Shown here piece by piece: positions 59,578 to 64,000 of a DNA stretch of 64,000 nt. The stretch is from CALMKX01 sp036274895. GTDB taxonomy: Bacteria > Acidobacteriota > Thermoanaerobaculia > Multivoradales > SZUA-115. The stretch is from contig DASUEU010000069.1 in the NCBI GenBank assembly GCA_036274895.1, positions 124,001 through 188,000 on the forward strand, read 5' to 3'. Below the pieces are notes generated by a model, which saw only the letters and a list, made by a program, of their open reading frames with translations, was not told the DNA's origin and searched no databases. The position numbers were made by a program, and so were the translations under genes. Position 1 is the first letter of the stretch. The number at the start of each line of letters is the position of its first letter.

Positions 59578-61890
59578 TCAGTCGTCCCCGCTGTCGTCCA
59601 GCAACGCTTCGAGCATCCTCTCTCGGACCTCTCGGAGATCGAGCTGCTCCTCCTCGATCTCAGCCTGGTCGACGATGAAGTCCCGAAAGCTCTGGTGGTA
59701 GACCGAATAGAACGGAGCGGCCGTTGGTGCGTCGGATCCCTTCTGCACGTGCAGAAAGGGCCGCCACTCATCGAGAGCCTGCACCACCACCGATCGCCGC
59801 GCACCGACGAAGCGGCACAGCAGTTGGAAGGAGACGGGTCTGGGCATCAAGGTGAGGGTCGCGAGGATTCGTAAGGGACCGGCTTGCCAGGCTTCCAGGT
59901 CACGGCCCTTCATGCGCTGCCAGTGGTCCCGGTAGTAGCGATCGAGGCCCGTGGGCAACGTCGAGAGCTCACGGTCCACCAGGGCCCCTTCTTCGATCGC
60001 CGGCAGAACGTAAGAGAGGTACATGAAGTTGCCTTCGCTTCTCCCGACCATCTCTTCGATGAAAGTCCCTTCGCTCAAACCGTGGCGAGCCCGATAGGCG
60101 CGGATCCCCTCCCTGCCCAGGCGGGTTTCGACGTATCGCCGCACGTCCGCCAGGTTCTGGGGTGAGCCCTCTTCCAGCTCGAGGATCTCCTGGTCAGCGC
60201 GCACCAGGGGCCAGCGCGCCGGATCGAGGGGCCTCGAAGCGATGAGGAAGAAGACCCCATCGGGGAGGAACTCGGGCAGAAAGAGCGGGGTCGAACGGGC
60301 TGGCTGGTGCTCGGTTTCGGCCTCGTCGAGGGCGTCAACGGCGATGAGCAGCTTCTCTCCGACCGCGAGCTTCTGAGCGCTTTCGGCGAGCACCCGTAGC
60401 AGGAAGCCGCCGTCGCGGGTGGCTTCCCGGGGGAGCGCGCCGTAGGGCAGCCGAAAGCGCTCGATCAGCTGGGCCGACAGGTAGGCGAGGAAGCTCTCCG
60501 GCCGAACGACGCCTTCTCGGCGGGAGTTGAAGTGATGCGGGTAGCGATGGAGGCGGACCAGCTGAGCGAGGAGCGCCGACTTGCCGATTCCGGGCTCGCC
60601 GCGCACGAAGAGATAACCGCTCGGATGCCGGCGGGTGAAGCCCTCCACCGCCTCCCAGACGAAGCTGCGACCGACGAAGTCCCGCGTCAGGTGATCCAGC
60701 AGGGCGCTGAAGTCGGGGCAGTCGGCGAAGAGATCTCGCCGTTCCGGAGCGACGGATCCCGCGGCCGGAAGATGCTGCCGGTAGAGGGCCGGCGTTGCCC
60801 ATTCGCGGGAGCGGGGAGCCTCATCGAGGATTGCCTGACGGCCGGCGGCCACGGCCTCTTCCAGGGATCGGCCTTCGGCCAGCTCTCGGTAGAGCCCGCC
60901 CGAGAACTGGATCGCGGCCCGATCGGAGATCGGCAGCTGCATCGCCACAGCGGCTGGTAGGCCCGCCATCATCAACGCCGTGGCCGCCCCGGAGTAGGGG
61001 TCGATCCCCTCCCTGCGGGGCAGCCGGGCACCGTCGCAGGCGTTGAGCACCGCCAGCTGGATCGAGCGCGAAGCGGTGACCTTCTCGGCGAGCAGCGGGG
61101 CGGGCACCGGAATCGCCGTGCGGCCCGGCCCTTCGAAGAAGAGCACGGCCTCGCCCGTGCTCTGGTCGAAGGAGCCATGGCCCATGAAGTGGAGGACGTC
61201 CACGTCTTCGCGCCGCAGTCTCTCGGAGAGGGTGGCGAGCGAGGGCGGTGCCAGCACCTCGACTTCGGCCCGTGGCCAGGACTCGACCAGGCGAGCCTTC
61301 TCCGAGGTGAGTCCCAAGGGGGGAAGGCCGTTCGGCTGAGCGGCGACCACCAGGATGCGAGGCTGGCCTCGCAGCTGGAACGGCCTCGGCTCGGGGGTGA
61401 GCAGGAACCGGCAGAAGGAGATGCCAGGGGAGCGGGCCAGGTACTGCCGATGGTGAGGATCGAAGAGTAGCTCCCAGGGCAGGCTGGCGAGCCGGCTCGC
61501 TCCCGGCTCCGCGAGGTCGAAGCACAGCGCCAGGCGCAGGCGGCCGCGGTCGGTGGCGCACGCCAGCACCCTGCTGGCGAGCCAGTCGTCGTGCAGCCGT
61601 CCGGGCAAAAGCCCTGCGAACAGAGCCGCACCCAGGTCGTCGATCGATCTCGGTGGCTCCACCCATTCCGTGCCTCGACTCTCGGGCGGGTCGGACACCT
61701 CAGCGTCGGCCGCCGCCGGATCGCCTCGGCCCCAGCCCTCCACGGCTGGGGCCGTGCGGTCCCAGGACTCGAATGCGGCCGGCAGAACCAGTCGATCGCT
61801 GGCGCCACCGAAAGGCGCCACTGCGAGCTGCACGAGGAAGCCCCCACGACGGTCGGAGGTGATGCGGAGGGTGAAGTCGGGAGGAGGCAT
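59578..61890 (-). CDS. CHAT protease fused to a STAND-type NTPase
   Basis: A 770-residue protein from ATG 61890. The N-terminal CHAT domain has VLHFMGHGSFDQ (His 238) and LAVLNACDGARL (Cys 285). The NTPase follows: Walker A RGEPGIGKSALLAQL near residue 432 and Walker B LLIAVDALDEAE near 525, then a helical arm ending about residue 765. STAND NTPases act as regulated switches, so ligand binding could activate the protease. Antisense and convergent to the helical protein gene. The 270 bp upstream (61891-62161) hold no gene. Confidence 0.87.
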   Translation of the reverse strand: MPPPDFTLRITSDRRGGFLVQLAVAPFGGASDRLVLPAAFESWDRTAPAVEGWGRGDPAAADAEVSDPPESRGTEWVEPPRSIDDLGAALFAGLLPGRLHDDWLASRVLACATDRGRLRLALCFDLAEPGASRLASLPWELLFDPHHRQYLARSPGISFCRFLLTPEPRPFQLRGQPRILVVAAQPNGLPPLGLTSEKARLVESWPRAEVEVLAPPSLATLSERLRREDVDVLHFMGHGSFDQSTGEAVLFFEGPGRTAIPVPAPLLAEKVTASRSIQLAVLNACDGARLPRREGIDPYSGAATALMMAGLPAAVAMQLPISDRAAIQFSGGLYRELAEGRSLEEAVAAGRQAILDEAPRSREWATPALYRQHLPAAGSVAPERRDLFADCPDFSALLDHLTRDFVGRSFVWEAVEGFTRRHPSGYLFVRGEPGIGKSALLAQLVRLHRYPHHFNSRREGVVRPESFLAYLSAQLIERFRLPYGALPREATRDGGFLLRVLAESAQKLAVGEKLLIAVDALDEAETEHQPARSTPLFLPEFLPDGVFFLIASRPLDPARWPLVRADQEILELEEGSPQNLADVRRYVETRLGREGIRAYRARHGLSEGTFIEEMVGRSEGNFMYLSYVLPAIEEGALVDRELSTLPTGLDRYYRDHWQRMKGRDLEAWQAGPLRILATLTLMPRPVSFQLLCRFVGARRSVVVQALDEWRPFLHVQKGSDAPTAAPFYSVYHQSFRDFIVDQAEIEEEQLDLREVRERMLEALLDDSGDD

Positions 61891-62161
61891 GGTCCGGTCG
61901 GAGGCCGTCGGGCCGTTGTCCCGGTAGACCCTGCCCCGCGCTGGAGGTTGAGGGCCGCGGCTCGAAGGCGGGGGCCGACCAGCGGCGCCTAAACCTCGGC
62001 AGCCGGGCTGGGTTCTATAGCCGTCGAGCCGCCTGCTGCCCGAGGTGCGAGCCCGACCTTCTACCATGTTCGATGCACGGGGAGCATGGATGCGCTGGCG
62101 GAAGTAAAGGCTCTCCGTGTACCTGGCTACGACTCAGAGCTACTCTCAGGAGGTTGACATC

Positions 62162-62653
62162 GTGGAACGAACAGAGAGCATTGTAGTGTCGGTCGCGCCG
62201 GATAGGGAGAACGAGAAGATCAGCGAGATGCAACACTTCGGTTGGAGCCTACAGGGTCGACAAGAGGTTGTTGGGCACCTGCGTGAGGCTGAAGCGCCTG
62301 ACACCCTCGGTGCTGCCATGTTTCGTGGCGCCTTGGAGGGAGCTACTGGACGCAATACCTACGAATACGATCACTATGTGAAGCTCCACTTCGTTCGGGA
62401 CCTGCACCTCGCCCATGGAGCTGAGATCCGCACACTCGAAAGGGAGTATTTCTCGCTGCCAATGCCGAGCTTCCCGCGCCTGTTCCCCGGTGGCGTTTTT
62501 CTGGTGCTGCTGTGGTACCCGTTCTGGCCCTTCTGGTACTTCTTCGGCTATCGCCAGAAGAAAGCGGCAGCGGAAGCGCATCTCCGGGCTGTTCAACAGC
62601 GCGCGGATGAGATCGCCACAGAGGTGGAGGGATACCTCCAGCGGCCTCAGTGA
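62162..62653 (+). CDS. Small membrane-associated protein, unknown function
   Basis: A 163-residue protein. GTG 62162 is strongly preferred by AGGAGG 8 nt upstream (62148-62153). N-terminal 100 residues are mixed alpha/beta and soluble; a hydrophobic aromatic segment (GVFLVLLWYPFWPFWYFFGY) is probably a TM helix or hairpin; the C-terminus is a charged coiled coil. Family unrecognised. Confidence 0.68.
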   Translation: MERTESIVVSVAPDRENEKISEMQHFGWSLQGRQEVVGHLREAEAPDTLGAAMFRGALEGATGRNTYEYDHYVKLHFVRDLHLAHGAEIRTLEREYFSLPMPSFPRLFPGGVFLVLLWYPFWPFWYFFGYRQKKAAAEAHLRAVQQRADEIATEVEGYLQRPQ

Positions 62654-62701
62654 TCGATGTTACGAATCAGGCGAAGGTCACAGCCTGGCGACGGCAGAGC
62701 C

Positions 62702-64000
62702 GTGAGCGAACGACCACTGAGCTTTGAAGAGGCACGGCGGGAAGCGGTCTTCCGGACCTACCTACTGCGCTCGGCCCTCGCCGCCCGCTGGTCCTGGAAC
62801 GGCACGTTCACCCGTGTCTCCACCCAGCTCAGCACGGTGTTTCTGCTCTCGCGGCTGGTGATCCATCTCGACCTCGCCCTGCTGCTGGGCGGCGCGCTGC
62901 CCGGGCGGCGCCCGCTGCTGTGGCTGGGCCTGGCCTTCGAGCTGCCGCTGCTGCTCGCTGCCGCCAGGTGGATCCTGGCCGGCATGCACATCGATCACCG
63001 TCGCCGCCGGACGAGTGGCGCGAGCGGAGAGGACGATCGACCCCCCACCTGGGTCGAGTTGATAGCCCTGGCGATCCCTCTGATCGGGTGGCTCGCGCTG
63101 CTGCTGTGGAAGCCTGCCTCGCCCAAAGGACGGCCCGATCCGGCGTTGGCGGCAGGCGTCACCGAGCACAGCGTCTCCCAGTGGGCCGCTATGCGGTCCT
63201 CGCCCCTCTTGCTGATTCTGCCTTGGCTCGGCAACAGCCTGCTGTGTGGCGGAATGGTGCTGCTGCTGGCCACTCCACGCCGCCTCGACGGGGAGGGGCT
63301 CGAGCTCGCCGCCGGGCTCACCCTCCTGATGCACGCGGTCGGTGCCGTCTTGTCCCTGAGGATCCGCGATGCCCTGCGCGCGGAGGGAGCCTCCGAGCGG
63401 CAGATGCTCTGGGTCTGGGGCGCGACTCTGCCGTGGCTGCTGCCAGCCCCCGGTCACCTTCTCGGATCCCTGGTCCTGGCTTGGGTAGCCCGGCCGACGC
63501 TGCCGCGGAAGACCTTGGTGGCCGAGGCCGGCGCTGAAGGCAGCCGGCTGCACGAGCTGGGGCGACACCTCAACCAGAATGCCCGTCGGGGGGGTTGGTG
63601 GCAGCAGGCGCGGCGCAGCATGGAGCTCGATCCGCCCTACCACACGAGCCGTACGCAGCGCCGGTTCTTGTGGGTCTGTCGGGCGCGGGCCCTGCTCACG
63701 CTCGTCGATGGCGCAGCGATGGGTGTGGTGTCCGCCGCCCCGAGATCCTTCGACCTCACCCTGCTGGGTCTCCTCCCCTCCGGCCAGATGGTCGATCTGG
63801 TGCGCTCGGGGTTCGGCCTCGCCGCCTTGGCCGGGGCGTTCCTCTGGGGGCTCTCGCGGGCTGCCACTCTGGTACGCCGGCGCCGAGGCGAGTCGGCCTG
63901 GGAGAATCCCGAGTCCTACTTCACCCTCAGCTCGCTGGCGGCCTACCTGGGGTTCTCCTTCGGGGTGGCCTGGGTCGGCGACCGAGACCCGGGGTTCCCG
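62702..64000 (+). CDS. Polytopic membrane protein, 3' end outside window
   Basis: Open from GTG 62702 (VSERPLSFEEARREAVFRTY) to the right edge, 433 codons without stop. At least eight hydrophobic stretches are visible, among them LVIHLDLALLLGGALPG, PTWVELIALAIPLIGWLALL and LTLLGLLPSGQMVDLV. A cytoplasmic segment with ELGRHLNQNARRGGWW lies between. Unrecognised, but similar in size and layout to the membrane protein at 55052-56782, so both may belong to the same system. Confidence 0.6.
   Translation, partial: MSERPLSFEEARREAVFRTYLLRSALAARWSWNGTFTRVSTQLSTVFLLSRLVIHLDLALLLGGALPGRRPLLWLGLAFELPLLLAAARWILAGMHIDHRRRRTSGASGEDDRPPTWVELIALAIPLIGWLALLLWKPASPKGRPDPALAAGVTEHSVSQWAAMRSSPLLLILPWLGNSLLCGGMVLLLATPRRLDGEGLELAAGLTLLMHAVGAVLSLRIRDALRAEGASERQMLWVWGATLPWLLPAPGHLLGSLVLAWVARPTLPRKTLVAEAGAEGSRLHELGRHLNQNARRGGWWQQARRSMELDPPYHTSRTQRRFLWVCRARALLTLVDGAAMGVVSAAPRSFDLTLLGLLPSGQMVDLVRSGFGLAALAGAFLWGLSRAATLVRRRRGESAWENPESYFTLSSLAAYLGFSFGVAWVGDRDPGFP

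Overview
The window is 64 kb of very GC-rich bacterial DNA, densely packed, with many ATGA/GTGA-type stop-start overlaps. No rRNA, tRNA or CRISPR array was seen. An ECF sigma factor of the acidobacterial type, exosortase H, CHAT/TPR proteins and an extracytoplasmic selenoprotein set suggest a member of the Acidobacteriota, perhaps near Thermoanaerobaculia. That placement is inference; no marker gene was aligned.

Layout. 1-2 kb: 3' part of a TPR protein and an ECF sigma factor. 2-5.4 kb (minus): hemB-hemL-thiO. 5.5-9.9 kb: a polyhydroxyalkanoate (PHA) granule-type cluster with two ArsA-like ATPases, a PhaR-type regulator behind tandem promoters carrying palindromic operators, a phasin and a patatin. 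9.9-10.8 kb: an exported rhodanese interrupted by an in-frame UGA followed by a SECIS-like hairpin, then arfB. 10.8-16.3 kb: accessory island with a NACHT-FGE protein, a RAYT transposase among REP palindromes, and an eCIS-core/HNH toxin between 20-bp direct repeats. 16.3-39.7 kb: mostly housekeeping (cysteine synthase, FMN hydroxyacid oxidase, M15 peptidase, L,D-transpeptidase, smc, xrtH, pyrRBC, inositol phosphatase, M23 peptidase, pilB/gspE, DMT permease, ligA) plus two small toxin-antitoxin-like modules.

39.7-45.8 kb is the most unusual region. A 945-codon secreted multicopper oxidase and the overlapping SCO1/SenC-like copper chaperone gene each contain one in-frame UGA followed at bacterial-SECIS distance by a perfect 6-bp stem with a C-G-U-G-A/C pentaloop. 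In the chaperone the UGA replaces the second cysteine of the CxxxC copper motif. With the rhodanese, this makes three candidate selenoproteins, all exported; the multicopper oxidase would be the least expected family. A sialidase-like/TlpA fusion faces the operon.

46-48.4 kb: nested palindromic repeats, then YihY-type and sterol-desaturase-type membrane proteins. 48.7-64 kb: a large protease/signalling region with sigma factor, zinc-finger anti-sigma, TPR-CHAT protease, a 59-residue glycine-rich small protein, a caspase-fold peptidase, a polytopic membrane protein, a 928-residue helical protein, a convergent CHAT-NTPase and two more membrane proteins, the last cut by the window edge. It resembles caspase-like cell-suicide or signalling systems, but no known effector such as gasdermin was recognised.
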